Made by a program: the position numbers and the translations under genes | Part shown: positions 47,570 to 57,407 of the stretch, one piece after another | Numbering within the stretch: position 1 is the first letter of the stretch | How the letters are laid out: each line of letters begins with the position of its first letter | NCBI RefSeq assembly: GCF_041080815.1 | Contig: NZ_CP160205.1 | Coordinates: forward strand, 1,116,001-1,180,000 | Direction: 5' to 3' | DNA length: 64,000 nucleotides | DNA from: Mucilaginibacter yixingensis | GTDB taxonomy: Bacteria > Bacteroidota > Bacteroidia > Sphingobacteriales > Sphingobacteriaceae | Notes under the pieces: generated by a model | The model's input: the letters and a program-made list of their open reading frames with translations, nothing else | What the model was told of the DNA's origin: nothing | The model's database searches: none

Positions 47570-47736
47570 TATGACGGCGGCCAGAGGCCGGGGGATAGTC
47601 GTCACTCGCGAAGACGCGAGCGACTGCAATGATGTTATGATTTACGGTATAAATTCTATTAAATGATCTACCCTCTACGCAGTCGCTCGGCTCCAGCCGA
47701 GTGACGACTATCCCGCGGCCTCTGGCCGCCGTCATA
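47570..47736. repeat. large nested inverted repeat
   Basis: Outer arms 47570-47608 and 47698-47736 match at 38 of 39 positions (start TATGACGGCGGCCAGAGGCC). Inside are CGCGAGCGACTGC and GCAGTCGCTCGGCTCC, giving a further pairing, and the CTCGGCTCCAGCCGAG palindrome shared with 27985 and 32407. It occupies the gap between the TonB receptor and the exonuclease gene. Confidence 0.9.
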
Positions 47737-47748
47737 GGATATAGTCAA

Positions 47749-47786
47749 AATCCCGTCAATCCTTAAAATTCGTTCAATCCTGGTTC
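47749..47786. repeat. partial CAGGATTTAACGGATTTAT-family copy
   Basis: AATCCCGTCAATCC and ATTCGTTCAATCCTGGTTC match one end of the elements at 21300-21561 and 37442-37584. It lies 35 bases before the exonuclease start. Confidence 0.6.
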
Positions 47787-47820
47787 TTATTTTACTATTT
47801 TGCAGATCAAACTTACGCCC

Positions 47821-48537
47821 ATGCTGGAAAACCTTGATCTGCAAAACCTGATGGTGATTGATATTGAAACCGTGCCGCAATACAGCAGCTATGAGGAATT
47901 GCCAGAACAGATGCAGCATTTGTGGGCGCTAAAGACCCAGCATCAGCGTAAAGAAGAAACGCCAGATGCGTTTTATGAGCGTGCCGGTATCTGGGCCGAG
48001 TTTGGTAAGATCATCTGCATCTCTGCCGGGGTGTTTACCAAGGGGCAACCGGCAGGCTTCAGGGTAAAATCCTTCGCAGGGCATGATGAGCGCGAATTGT
48101 TGGTGCGCTTTGCACAGGTACTGCGTGATCAGCCGCAGAATTTGGTGCTGTGCGCGCATAATGGAAAGGAGTTTGACTTTCCGTACATCTGTCGCCGCAT
48201 GCTGATTCATGGCATACAGATCCCGCCGCAGTTGCAACTGTCGGGCAAAAAGCCGTGGGAGGTTTACCATATTGATACCATGGAGATCTGGAAGTTTGGC
48301 GACTATAAAAACTACACATCACTTAGTTTGCTTGCCGCTATTTTTGATATCCCCACGCCTAAAGATGATATTGATGGCAGTCAGGTTGGCCACGTATATT
48401 GGAACCTGAACCAATTGGGCCGTATCTGTACCTATTGCCAGAAAGACGTGATTGCAACAGCACAGTTGCTTCGCCGTTTCCGGTGCCAGGATTTGATCCC
48501 TGAAGAAAACATTGTAATTGTAGAGCCCGCATGCTGA
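47821..48537 (+). CDS. predicted 3'-5' exonuclease (PolB-like exonuclease domain)
   Basis: A 238-residue DnaQ/ribonuclease H-fold exonuclease similar to the proofreading domain of family B polymerases. Exo I is MVIDIETVP (Asp15, Glu17), Exo [21 protein letters not shown], and Exo [15 protein letters not shown] with a Tyr/Asp pair. The frame can open at a TTG at 47800, but ATG 47821 is preferred. Its last 7 bases overlap the start of the ABC ATPase gene, so they are probably translated together, though no functional link is obvious. Confidence 0.87.
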   Translation: MLENLDLQNLMVIDIETVPQYSSYEELPEQMQHLWALKTQHQRKEETPDAFYERAGIWAEFGKIICISAGVFTKGQPAGFRVKSFAGHDERELLVRFAQVLRDQPQNLVLCAHNGKEFDFPYICRRMLIHGIQIPPQLQLSGKKPWEVYHIDTMEIWKFGDYKNYTSLSLLAAIFDIPTPKDDIDGSQVGHVYWNLNQLGRICTYCQKDVIATAQLLRRFRCQDLIPEENIVIVEPAC

Positions 48538-50243
48538 AGGTAGAAAATCTGAAAGTTTCCTTCCAATCGCAAGGCGGCATGTTCGATGCGGTGAAAGGCG
48601 TGTCGTTCCAATTGCAGCAAGGTGAAACCTTGGGCATAGTAGGAGAGTCAGGCTCTGGCAAGTCTGTAACCTCGCTGGCTTTGATGCGTTTGCTGGATGA
48701 AAAATCGGCGCACATCAGCGGCAGCGTAGTGCTGGAGGGGCTTGATCTACTGAACCTGCCCGAAAAAGAAATGCGAGACCTGCGCGGCAATCGTCTGGCT
48801 ATGATCTTCCAGGAACCTATGACCTCGCTCAATCCAGTGTTTACTTGCGGAGCGCAGGTAGCCGAGGCTATTCGCTTGCATCTCCGTTTGGATAAACAGG
48901 CGGCCCGGAAAACCACTATCGATCTTTTTAACGAAGTGCAACTGCCGCGCCCCGAGGCTATTTTTGATAGCTATCCACACCAGCTTTCAGGCGGACAAAA
49001 ACAGCGCGTGATGATTGCCATGGCGCTCAGCTGCAATCCGGAAATATTGATAGCCGACGAGCCCACCACGGCGCTCGACGTAACGGTTCAGAAAGCCATC
49101 ATAGAACTGCTGCTTAAACTCAAAGCAGAGCGTAAGATGAGCCTGATTTTCATCTCGCATGATCTGGGCGTAATAAGCGAAATTGCCGATCGGGTTGCTG
49201 TGATGTATCATGGCGAAATAGTGGAGCAGGGAGATATTCGCACCATCTTTCATCATCCGCAACAACCATATACGCGTGGCTTACTGGCTTGTCGGCCATC
49301 GCCGGAGTTACAATTGAAGATGCTGCCCACGGTTGCTGATTTTTTAAAGGAGGACGAGCATGGCAAGCATGAGAGCATCCGTAATATCCGAGAGCGTTAT
49401 CATTACCCGGCGACTGAGATCAGTGATCGCAGAAAAGAACTTTACGGTAAAGAGCCGCTATTACGCGTCCGGAATTTAAGTACCTGGTTCCCGGTAAGCA
49501 CTGGCTTGTTTGGTAAAAGCCACGATGTGGTTAAAGCAGTAGATGATGTGAGCTTTGATGTTTATCCCGGTGAAACATTAGGCCTGGCTGGCGAATCTGG
49601 TTGTGGTAAAACTACCCTAGGTCGTAGTATTTTAAGGCTGATAGAGCCCACAAACGGCCAGGTTATATTCAACGGACAAGACTTGCGCCAGCTGGACAAG
49701 TCGTCAATGAGGGCGATGCGGCGTGATCTTCAATTAATTTTTCAGGATCCATATTCCTCGCTCAATCCGCGCCTCACTATCGGGCAATCGCTAATGGAGC
49801 CCCTACAGGTACATGGTTTGTATGATAGCGATGCAGGCCGCCGTAAAAAGGTAATGGAACTATTGGAGCGTGTGAAGTTGGATAAAGTGCACTTTAACCG
49901 GTACCCGCATGAGTTTTCGGGCGGGCAAAGGCAACGTATTGTGATAGCCCGGGCGCTGGCTTTGCAGCCTAAATTTATTATTTGTGATGAATCGGTTTCG
50001 GCGCTGGATGTATCGGTGCAGGCACAGGTATTAAACTTGCTGCGCGAGTTACAGCACGATTTTAATCTGACTTATATTTTTATCTCGCATGATCTGTCGG
50101 TCATCAAACATATCTCAGACCGGATGATGGTCATGAGTCGCGGCCGTATTGAAGAGTTGGGCGATCCTGAGGACGTGTATCATCACCCGCAATCGGCTTA
50201 TACCCGCAAGCTAATTGATGCGATACCGAAGGCGCTGGTTTGA
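48531..50243 (+). CDS. double ABC transporter ATPase, peptide/nickel type
   Basis: A 570-residue protein with two nucleotide-binding domains joined in one chain, as in GsiA and other dipeptide/oligopeptide importers (DppD and DppF fused). Domain 1: Walker A GESGSGKS (38-45), signature [24 protein letters not shown]. Domain 2: GESGCGKT, signature [16 protein letters not shown], and DESVSALD, where the usual DEP reads DES. Each domain ends in the oligopeptide-type tail ([12 protein letters not shown] and [12 protein letters not shown]). No permease or binding protein is adjacent. Confidence 0.92.
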   Translation: MLKVENLKVSFQSQGGMFDAVKGVSFQLQQGETLGIVGESGSGKSVTSLALMRLLDEKSAHISGSVVLEGLDLLNLPEKEMRDLRGNRLAMIFQEPMTSLNPVFTCGAQVAEAIRLHLRLDKQAARKTTIDLFNEVQLPRPEAIFDSYPHQLSGGQKQRVMIAMALSCNPEILIADEPTTALDVTVQKAIIELLLKLKAERKMSLIFISHDLGVISEIADRVAVMYHGEIVEQGDIRTIFHHPQQPYTRGLLACRPSPELQLKMLPTVADFLKEDEHGKHESIRNIRERYHYPATEISDRRKELYGKEPLLRVRNLSTWFPVSTGLFGKSHDVVKAVDDVSFDVYPGETLGLAGESGCGKTTLGRSILRLIEPTNGQVIFNGQDLRQLDKSSMRAMRRDLQLIFQDPYSSLNPRLTIGQSLMEPLQVHGLYDSDAGRRKKVMELLERVKLDKVHFNRYPHEFSGGQRQRIVIARALALQPKFIICDESVSALDVSVQAQVLNLLRELQHDFNLTYIFISHDLSVIKHISDRMMVMSRGRIEELGDPEDVYHHPQSAYTRKLIDAIPKALV

Positions 50244-50285
50244 TTTCGGACTTCGGATGTTCAATTTCGGATTTTGCCTGCCCCG
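50243..50285. repeat. TTCGGATGTTCAATTTCGGA repeat
   Basis: GATTTCGGACTTCGGATGTT and CAATTTCGGATTTTGCC. Related to GAATGTTCAATTTCGAA at 32331-32347. A short dispersed repeat between genes. Confidence 0.5.
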
Positions 50286-50299
50286 GTGCACAAAATAAA

Positions 50300-50322
50300 A
50301 ACGCCTCTTTTTGGGAGGCGTT
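50300..50322 (-). terminator. terminator of the 108-aa gene
   Basis: AACGCCTC / GAGGCGTT, 8-bp stem; on the minus strand it is followed by five T. It lies just after the stop at 50331. Confidence 0.75.
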
Positions 50323-50330
50323 ACTGTTTC

Positions 50331-50657
50331 TTATTTATTTACCAGTTCTTCAGGTTTTACCCGTACCAGTTCTTCTTCGTGTTCTTCGGCTTCGCTTTGA
50401 ACAGCGTAGTTTAGTTTTCTAAAACGCCACAGGGCAAAGGCCGGCTCCTGGAAACGGTCTATCAGTTTGAAGTATTTGGGAAAGTTATGAATCTCGTCCA
50501 GCAGTAAACCAGGCACAATACCGTTATTATCCAGTATTTCGCGAATGGTATACTCTTTGTCTTTTGTTACCCAGATCTCAAAATCCTTTTTAATCTCTTC
50601 AGCTTTGTCGGCATCGATAGAGGCATCAATACAAACTACTTTATCGCCAGGTTTCAT
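50331..50657 (-). CDS. conserved hypothetical protein, 108 aa
   Basis: A small cytoplasmic protein beginning MKPGDKVVCIDASIDADKAE, with a KDKEYTIREIL segment and a highly acidic tail (EAEEHEEELVRVKPEELV). The first 60 residues look like a small SH3-like beta barrel (GDKVVCID...YTIREI...GLLLDEI). No known function. The frame opens 7 codons earlier, but MKPGDKV is the likelier start. It stands alone with its own terminator. Confidence 0.7.
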   Translation of the reverse strand: MKPGDKVVCIDASIDADKAEEIKKDFEIWVTKDKEYTIREILDNNGIVPGLLLDEIHNFPKYFKLIDRFQEPAFALWRFRKLNYAVQSEAEEHEEELVRVKPEELVNK

Positions 50658-50747
50658 AATCCAATAATTTCTACACAAAAATAGGTGTAATATCTGTTAT
50701 TGAATAGTTAACGTTACATTAATGTGTTTTTTACTACAAAAAACTGA

Positions 50748-51188
50748 CTATGCCGTTTGCCCCACAAAATCTTTCAAGCTGGTACCGAGAATATGATTCC
50801 AGCCAGCCTCGAAGTTGCTGCGCGCAAAATCAGGATGAGTAGGGAAGGTGTGTAAGCCAGTATGGGTTAACCTAACGGTGGTTTTATCGCCGTCGTCAAA
50901 CAGTTCCCACGTTACCAGCGAGTTACCTTCGTAACCATCGTAGCGCCAGCTGTGTGATAGTTTTTTGAAAGGGATAACCTCTTTAACCACACATTTGTGC
51001 AGGTAGCTTTTCTCTGGCGGGCCGCCGCTAAACTCAAACTCAAAGCCGGGCTCGGCTTTAAACTCTTTCAGGTCAAAGTACCATTGTTTCATTTGGGCGT
51101 TGTTGGTTAGCGCTTCCCAAACGGCTTTTACAGGCGCGTTGTAAGTGCGTTCTACCACCAGCGGGCCGTTGTTTGCTGCTGTTGCCAT
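50748..51188 (-). CDS. SRPBCC/AHSA1-like protein
   Basis: A 146-residue SRPBCC-fold protein of the AHSA1-like group. Signature parts: VERTYNAPVKAVWEALTNNAQMKQWYFD, VTWELFDDGDKTTVRLTHTG and the closing GWNHILGTSLKDFV. Its ligand is unknown. It starts 5 bases after the ArsR-type regulator, an arrangement common in bacteria, and shares that operon's promoter and operators. Confidence 0.88.
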   Translation of the reverse strand: MATAANNGPLVVERTYNAPVKAVWEALTNNAQMKQWYFDLKEFKAEPGFEFEFSGGPPEKSYLHKCVVKEVIPFKKLSHSWRYDGYEGNSLVTWELFDDGDKTTVRLTHTGLHTFPTHPDFARSNFEAGWNHILGTSLKDFVGQTA

Positions 51189-51193
51189 AGTTT

Positions 51194-51511
51194 TTATATT
51201 GATGATTTGTTATCGGTCAGAAATTTATCCAGGGCATCCAGTTTGCTGTTCCAAAACGTGCGGTATTGCTCAACCCAATCGGCCACCTCACTTAACCGGT
51301 TACAATTGGCGCTGCAATATCGGTCGCGTCCCTGTTGCTTGATGGTAATGAGGCCGCATTGAGTAAGTATTTTAATATGCTTAGACACGGCAGGTCTGCT
51401 CATCTCAAAATGATCTGCAATGCTGTTCAGGTTTAGCTGCTGGTGCGTCAGCATACCAATAATTTGCCTGCGTGTTGGATCGGCAATTGCCTGGAAAACG
51501 TCCCTTCTCAT
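51194..51511 (-). CDS. ArsR family transcriptional regulator
   Basis: A 105-residue winged-helix repressor. The N-terminal MRRDVFQAIADPTRRQIIGML and the recognition helix MSRPAVSKHIKILTQCGLI are typical of the subgroup paired with SRPBCC proteins. The metal-binding CxC motif of true ArsR is not at the usual place, so metal sensing is unlikely. Two AACC-N4-GGTT dyads flank its promoter (51523-51562), which supports autoregulation. Confidence 0.9.
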   Translation of the reverse strand: MRRDVFQAIADPTRRQIIGMLTHQQLNLNSIADHFEMSRPAVSKHIKILTQCGLITIKQQGRDRYCSANCNRLSEVADWVEQYRTFWNSKLDALDKFLTDNKSSI

Positions 51512-51522
51512 AAAAAATATAA

Positions 51523-51562
51523 AACCATTCGGTTACAAATATAAATAAGAAACCAAATGGTT
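51523..51562 (-). promoter_or_regulatory. ArsR-type operator pair flanking the -7 box
   Basis: Two 12-bp dyads, AACCATTCGGTT (51523-51534) and AACCAAATGGTT (51551-51562), centred 28 bases apart. Between them lies TATATTTG on the minus strand (51536-51543), an exact -7 box. A repressor bound here would block its own promoter. Confidence 0.7.
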
Positions 51563-51647
51563 ACATAAATGTTTTTAGATTTTAAACAAAAAAGCAGATA
51601 CCCGCTCGCCGCGCATCTGCCTTGAAAAGTAATTGCCCCTGAAAATT

Positions 51648-54600
51648 TTATGGTTTGGTAATCTTGGTCCGACCGATCAGTTGCTTGGTTTTATCATCGG
51701 TTATCTCTACAATGTAAACTCCCGGCATCAGCGAACTGGTGTTTTGCTGGATGTTTTCACCATCCTGTACCGAGCGGATCAGTGTCTGCCCGTTCAGGTT
51801 CAGTACTTTGAGTGCCACATAGGCCGGAATATTATTGGCATTGATTTTTACGTTCATCTGCGTAGCAACCGGGTTTGGGTAAATGCTCAGGGCCTGTTGT
51901 TCTGCAGTTGTTGGGGCAGTAAAGTTAACGGTAAGATCTGTGCTGCTAATTTTGCCAAACGGATCATTCTGTATCAACCGGTAATGGTTGGCGCCCGCTG
52001 TAGGGGTTTTATCAATATAACTGTATTTGCCATTCCCGTCACTTTGTAAATTATAAACAGGCATGTAGGTAGATGTACCGTCGGCCTTTTGGATGGTAAA
52101 GCTGGTAAGATTTTGCTCGCGCTCTGTTTGCCAGTTGAGTTGTATGGTGCTGTTGGCCGGCTTGCCGGTAAAGCTAAGCAGGCGGTAATTGTAGTCGCCT
52201 TTGGGGTGAAATACCAACTCAAAGCGATCTGCTCCATAGCTGGCCGCACTATCTGGCCGGATATTGAACATATACTTGTTGTACAGACTAATCTGCAACG
52301 AGTCTTTTTTATAATGATCAATCAAAAACACGTCAAAACGCTTGTCGAGGCTGGAAAAGCCGGTGATGTTGAGCGTGTCCAGGCTTGCGGTTCCTGTCAT
52401 ACCCACATATAATTTTACCCGGCTTGTGGCATCAATACTGTGCAAATGGTTAATGGCCAGCATTTGCGTTTTTCCCGAGTCATAAGTGGCCAGGGTGGCA
52501 ACGTTGCCCATTCCATCCAGTCGGGGGGCGTCTTTTCCGTTTTCATAATCATTGCTGGCATCACTTTCAAAGGTGATGATAGACTCGTCATAATTGACAC
52601 TATCCTTAGCTAAACGTACGCGCAAATACTGTGGGCTGGCAGCGGCTTGTACTGGTAGCCCCATCAGTAAATATGATGATCCTAACGATGCCGGTTGGTT
52701 ACCTGTTTTGGCCGACTCTGTGAATGTGAGCGAAGCCGTATTAGATGTGGTTTGTACAAAAAAGCCCTGCCCCGTGGCAATATACCGGGTAGCATTATTG
52801 GTGCCTATGCCGCCGGCCGTTCCGGTTTGATAAATACCATAGTTTTTGTTAGTATAGTTATAAACATAGATGCTGCTGCTTACGCCGGGCCCGTAAATAG
52901 CGGCCGAACTGGATGAGTTAGAGAAAGTATCCCAGTCAATAGCCGATGGGTAGGGGTTGCCTGCAAGGTTGTAAAAGCTTTTGGTGTATGAAAGCGTGGT
53001 ACTGTTGTTCCACCACAATTTTGCGGTTACGGGTCCTTGGTTAAGCGTGCCCGAACCGGTTGTGGTTGCGCTATCCGGATCTGCATATACGCCGTTTACC
53101 CGGGTTTGCTTGTTGGTAAGGTTGCTAACGTTGTTGCCGGCATAATAAAGCATAAAGCCATTGGCGGGATAAAGCGTTACGGTAGTATCTGCAGTGCCTG
53201 CGTTGTTATATACGTTGATTGTGCTGCTGGTAATTTTTGTAACACCTTTAAAATTGCCCGAGTTGAATGACGCATTGCTTGATGACAGATTTTCTTTGTA
53301 TAGATAAATAGTGGAATTAGCGCTGGTTACCGTAAAACCATTGGTAGAGCCACTGGGCCCGCCAGTAAAAACCCCCGGAGTGTTATTAAGGTAATTAAGC
53401 AACATTGCCCCGCTGGTATTTACTGCTGATGACAGCAAGCGGTAGTTGCGTGTATTTGCGGCAACGGTGCCATTTTTAAAAAAGCGTTGCACATTCACCG
53501 TGCCCGTGATAGCGGATGTGGATGGAATGGTTGCTACCGTTGCATCGCCCGTACCATCTGATACCAATATGAGTTTGCCGGTGCTGCCTACGGTTAGTGT
53601 AGTATTTGAGCCCATGGTAAGCGTGCCCTTGGCAGATACCGAAAAAATGCTGGTACCACCCATGCTGTTTGAGATGGTTTTGGTGCCACCACCAGAGAAC
53701 CCCACGGTTTTAAATAACATGCCGGTGCCGCTATTGCTTGCCGAATCTGCCAGTGTTTGAGCGCTGCTGCCCTGAAAAGAAATAGACGGGCTGTTGGTTG
53801 TGGCATTTACCTTTCCGTTTTTAGATGTCCAGTTGCCGTTTATGGTGACGGCGCCTGAGTTAAACTGTTTGGTAACGGTACCCGAGAAAGTAATGTCCTG
53901 GTAAAGCGCTGGCGATGTATCCAGCCCGCTCGTTGCAGCAGTATAAACTATTTGTTGCGAGCCACTTGTTGCAGCATACTCAACTTTAATGCTACCAGTG
54001 TTGCTTCCTGTAACTTTATAAAGATCAATAGTGCCGTACGGCGTGGTTGGTATGCTAATAGGCGATGGGTCTGTTAGCTTTAGATTAATACCATTTGCTG
54101 TGCTACTGGCAGAATTATTTAACAAAGCAATGTTTGATGTAGCGTTTGAGCTAGGTGTTACCAAAGCCAGGCTGCCCGTTGTTAGGTTTGCAGATGTTGT
54201 GCTGGTATTATCGTTGGTAACATAAAATACACCACTATAAGCACCGTTTGAGTTGCCGTAAGAGTTAACCGTAGTGGCGCCCGTAACAGTTAGCTTTGAT
54301 ACATTGGTGTCAAATATGGTAGAACTGGTAACCGTCGGACTTGGAGTAGTGCTATTATCACCCACACTGAGCGATGCGCAGGTAACGGTTCCCTGGCCGG
54401 TAAGTGTTATAGTTGTTGACCCTGTGCCGGTTTTATAAGTCTGTTTTATAGCGCCGCCAACTGCCAATGTACCATCTACCGTTAGTATGGTTGATACGCT
54501 GTTGCTCAAATAAGTTACGTTATTGCTCTCAAAAGTGAGACTTTTACAAGCAGCGTTGTTACCGGATGAGATAGTGGCATTGGTTAATACCAGGCCGCCG

Positions 54601-54803
54601 GTAAGACCGCCCAGTGCTACAGGAGGAATAATTACGTCGTCATCTTTGGTGGGGAGGCCAAAAAGAGGACCTCCACTCCAATTAAGATAATTATTCCAAC
54701 TGGTGCTCAGCAAACCGCCAAGTCCAGTCCACGTATAGGTATAGGCTTTTGCATTTGGCGTAGCTAAAAAGAAAAATATCAATAGGTAAATGAGCTTTTT
54801 CAC
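51648..54803 (-). CDS. surface protein with T9SS type A sorting domain
   Basis: A 1051-residue exported protein. A signal peptide (KKLIYLLIFFFLATPNAKA) is followed by a long Ser/Thr/Gly-rich beta-repeat region (about 30-480, autotransporter-like), a middle part with NLAGNPYPSAIDWD, a fibronectin-like segment (NSTIQLNWQTEREQNLTSFTI), and a C-terminal type IX sorting domain (LSIYPNPVATQMNVKIN ... MPGVYIVEI). The start is taken as GTG at 54803, because AAGGAGG ends 3 bases upstream; the frame also opens at 54848. It would be anchored on or released from the cell surface. Confidence 0.85.
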   Translation of the reverse strand: MKKLIYLLIFFFLATPNAKAYTYTWTGLGGLLSTSWNNYLNWSGGPLFGLPTKDDDVIIPPVALGGLTGGLVLTNATISSGNNAACKSLTFESNNVTYLSNSVSTILTVDGTLAVGGAIKQTYKTGTGSTTITLTGQGTVTCASLSVGDNSTTPSPTVTSSTIFDTNVSKLTVTGATTVNSYGNSNGAYSGVFYVTNDNTSTTSANLTTGSLALVTPSSNATSNIALLNNSASSTANGINLKLTDPSPISIPTTPYGTIDLYKVTGSNTGSIKVEYAATSGSQQIVYTAATSGLDTSPALYQDITFSGTVTKQFNSGAVTINGNWTSKNGKVNATTNSPSISFQGSSAQTLADSASNSGTGMLFKTVGFSGGGTKTISNSMGGTSIFSVSAKGTLTMGSNTTLTVGSTGKLILVSDGTGDATVATIPSTSAITGTVNVQRFFKNGTVAANTRNYRLLSSAVNTSGAMLLNYLNNTPGVFTGGPSGSTNGFTVTSANSTIYLYKENLSSSNASFNSGNFKGVTKITSSTINVYNNAGTADTTVTLYPANGFMLYYAGNNVSNLTNKQTRVNGVYADPDSATTTGSGTLNQGPVTAKLWWNNSTTLSYTKSFYNLAGNPYPSAIDWDTFSNSSSSAAIYGPGVSSSIYVYNYTNKNYGIYQTGTAGGIGTNNATRYIATGQGFFVQTTSNTASLTFTESAKTGNQPASLGSSYLLMGLPVQAAASPQYLRVRLAKDSVNYDESIITFESDASNDYENGKDAPRLDGMGNVATLATYDSGKTQMLAINHLHSIDATSRVKLYVGMTGTASLDTLNITGFSSLDKRFDVFLIDHYKKDSLQISLYNKYMFNIRPDSAASYGADRFELVFHPKGDYNYRLLSFTGKPANSTIQLNWQTEREQNLTSFTIQKADGTSTYMPVYNLQSDGNGKYSYIDKTPTAGANHYRLIQNDPFGKISSTDLTVNFTAPTTAEQQALSIYPNPVATQMNVKINANNIPAYVALKVLNLNGQTLIRSVQDGENIQQNTSSLMPGVYIVEITDDKTKQLIGRTKITKP

Positions 54804-54806
54804 GGC

Positions 54807-54813
54807 CCTCCTT
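54807..54813 (-). promoter_or_regulatory. strong Shine-Dalgarno deciding a GTG start
   Basis: AAGGAGG on the minus strand, 3 bases before GTG at 54803. Such strong sites are rare in Bacteroidota, which makes this start choice notable. Confidence 0.6.
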
Positions 54814-55178
54814 TTCAAAATGTTTTGTTTAGGTTGATTGCATCCCATCCAGTTCGTCTTCCTTTTTCTCTTTTTAAGTCTACGAATAAGAATTGGCGAT
54901 GTTTTTACTTTAAGTTAAATGAATGAAATGAACAAGAAAGTTGGAATGAACAAGCGGAGTGCCGTCGGATTTTCTTAGCGGATAAACGCTGCGTGAAATT
55001 TGTGTTGTAAATATGTTAAGGTTCAAGTTAACAACTTTAAGCTATAGTTATTATTAAACCTTATTTAATACGTCAGGTTATCTTTTAAATAGTAAAAAGA
55101 GCTGCAAATAATAAGTCTTGCAACAGTTAGGTTGATTTCAGGACGTTGGCGTTTGCGGCAGTGTTGTCAACCTGGAGT
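54814..55178. other. divergent intergenic region
   Basis: About 365 bases between the T9SS protein gene and the hybrid kinase gene. It must hold both promoters; no exact TAnnTTTG box with spacing and no repeat was recognised. AT-rich around 55010-55090. Confidence 0.4.
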
Positions 55179-57407
55179 ATGGTGTACAAATTTGATAAAA
55201 TACCCGTATTACGTTACGGCCTTATCGTTGCGCTGATATTTATATTATTCTCAGGGGCGTTGTCATTGTATTTGCATTATCACCGTACCCAGAATCTTCA
55301 GCAAAATATTTCCAAGATTATTGCCGCTGGCGAGAATTCGTCATTAATAGACAGCTGTCTGTTCAATATGTACAGCGCCGATAATGATAGCAGGCTATAC
55401 GCACTTACCGGCGATAAAACCTATCTGAAAAAGTTTTACCGGGAAATAGGCGCCGTGTCATCTATCCTTGAGCGATTAAAAATCAGACGCCTGGAAGATG
55501 CTGGCATCAGTGCAGACGATCTGAAAAACCTGGTACAAATAAAAGCCAGTAAAACAGATGATTACGTAGAGCTGCGTCAGCTGACCGATAGTCTTATTAA
55601 TACCACTGCTAAGATTGACAGCACACTTGCCTATACCAAAACAAAAATCCCGGTACCGGTGGTGCAAACCGTTAAGCAAACCGTAAGCTATGATACCGTT
55701 AAGACTATACAGGCTGCCGCAAATCCAACTGTACAGCAGCCACGTAAAGGTTTTTTAGGGCGTGTGTTTTCTGTGTTTTCGAGCAAAAAGAATCCACAAC
55801 AATCAGCTATCGCCGCTGATACACCTATAACTGCTGTGGTGATAAAGAAAGACACGGTTACCCAAACTACGGTTAAGGCCAAAGCTATTTTTACGCACAT
55901 CCCTAAAGTGGCTCGTGGTTATTACCGCAGGCTTTACAACGCTAATAATCGTTTGAAGCGTAATGAGCGTGAAATTATCATCATTAATAATGATTTGGTA
56001 ACCAAAATGATTGCGGGCTTAAAGCAATATAAAACCACCGAATTAGCCTATGCCCGCGATAGTAAAGTGGCGCTGGCCGGCAACGTTACCGACGTTTTTA
56101 AAGAATATAGCACGCTCTCGCGATTTACACTGGGCTCGCTGGTCGGTCTCATTGTCATTGTTTTTTATAACATCTGGAAGATTTTTGATAATGAGCGTCA
56201 ACTGCTTAGTTATACCGAAAAAACAGAGCAGTACGCTACTTCCAAAAGTAAGTTTATGGCCAGTATGAGTCATGAAATTCGTACGCCGCTAAACTCGGTC
56301 ATCGGTTTTTCTGAACAGTTGAGCATGAGCGAATTAAATCCTGCGCAGCAGGAGCAGGTAACCGCTATTCGCAGTTCATCGCGTATGTTGCTTGATGTGG
56401 TGAACGAAATTTTGGACTTTTCTAAATATGAAACCGGCAAAATGAATTTTGATAATCAGTCATTTATGCCGTATCAGGCTTTGGAAGAGGTATTTAACAG
56501 CATGGTGCCATCGGCAGCAAAAAAAGGCATCCTGCTGAAACGTAACCTGATGATTGATGATGATCTCTGTCTGGTTGGCGATATGCTGAGGTTTAAGCAG
56601 GTAGTTATGAACCTGATGGTTAATGCGTTAAAGTTTACTACCATAGGCGAGGTGTTTTTACAGGCAGTTGTTAAGGCCGACGGGCCTAACAGGGTGATGG
56701 TGATGATACGCGTAAAAGATACCGGTATTGGCATTGCCAAGCATGATCTGCCATTAATCTTCGAAGAATTCTCGCAGGTAACTGATGCCCAAAAGGTAAC
56801 GCACCATAAAGGTACCGGTTTAGGACTGGCTATCTGTAAAAAGATCGTACAGTTGCAGGGCGGTAAGATTAAAGCGATTAGTGAAGTTGGTAGGGGCTCG
56901 GTATTTAGTTTTGAACTACCGTTCCACATCAGTATGGAGGGGCTGGTTAAGCCAGTTCAGCCGATGACGGATGCAGAGCTGGCAGAGCAGGTAAATGGCA
57001 GACACTTATTAGTGGTTGACGATAATCAGCTGAACATATTGCTGGCACGTACTATTCTCAAAAAATGGAATATCACTTGTGACGTGGCTTACAACGGACA
57101 CGAGGCTTATGAGCTGTTTGTGAAAAATGATTACGATCTGATTGCTACTGATATACAGATGCCGGTAATGGATGGGCTGGAGTTTATGGCCCTCATCAGG
57201 GATTATCATAACATGATGAAAGCCGACACGCCTATCATTGCTTTAACAGCCAATGTACTAAAAGATGACCGCGATCTTTATCTGCGTACCGGCGCTAATG
57301 ATATTGTATTGAAACCGTTTATAGAGCGCGATTTGATCGAGAAGATTGCCGGCATGCTTATGCAAAAGCAATCGCATGCCGGTTCAGAACTATTCAGATA
57401 CGGGTGA
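55179..57407 (+). CDS. hybrid sensor histidine kinase/response regulator
   Basis: A 742-residue signalling protein. One transmembrane helix (about 15-35), a helical periplasmic sensor region with long coiled-coil character and a Pro/Lys-rich stretch (140-230), a second transmembrane helix (about 315-335), then HisKA (His365 in SMSHEIRTPLN), HATPase (GTGLGLAICKKI) and a receiver domain (phospho-acceptor Asp658 in LIATDIQMPVMDG, Lys in VLKPF). The start is ATG 55179, preceded by GGAG; the frame opens at a TTG at 55146. It has no DNA-binding output, so it may feed a phosphorelay. Its 3' end overlaps the helicase gene by 18 bases. Confidence 0.92.
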   Translation: MVYKFDKIPVLRYGLIVALIFILFSGALSLYLHYHRTQNLQQNISKIIAAGENSSLIDSCLFNMYSADNDSRLYALTGDKTYLKKFYREIGAVSSILERLKIRRLEDAGISADDLKNLVQIKASKTDDYVELRQLTDSLINTTAKIDSTLAYTKTKIPVPVVQTVKQTVSYDTVKTIQAAANPTVQQPRKGFLGRVFSVFSSKKNPQQSAIAADTPITAVVIKKDTVTQTTVKAKAIFTHIPKVARGYYRRLYNANNRLKRNEREIIIINNDLVTKMIAGLKQYKTTELAYARDSKVALAGNVTDVFKEYSTLSRFTLGSLVGLIVIVFYNIWKIFDNERQLLSYTEKTEQYATSKSKFMASMSHEIRTPLNSVIGFSEQLSMSELNPAQQEQVTAIRSSSRMLLDVVNEILDFSKYETGKMNFDNQSFMPYQALEEVFNSMVPSAAKKGILLKRNLMIDDDLCLVGDMLRFKQVVMNLMVNALKFTTIGEVFLQAVVKADGPNRVMVMIRVKDTGIGIAKHDLPLIFEEFSQVTDAQKVTHHKGTGLGLAICKKIVQLQGGKIKAISEVGRGSVFSFELPFHISMEGLVKPVQPMTDAELAEQVNGRHLLVVDDNQLNILLARTILKKWNITCDVAYNGHEAYELFVKNDYDLIATDIQMPVMDGLEFMALIRDYHNMMKADTPIIALTANVLKDDRDLYLRTGANDIVLKPFIERDLIEKIAGMLMQKQSHAGSELFRYG

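Noticed and set aside
54804..54848. ATG start 15 codons upstream for the T9SS protein
   Set aside because: It would place a long polar stretch before the signal peptide; the GTG with AAGGAGG fits better.
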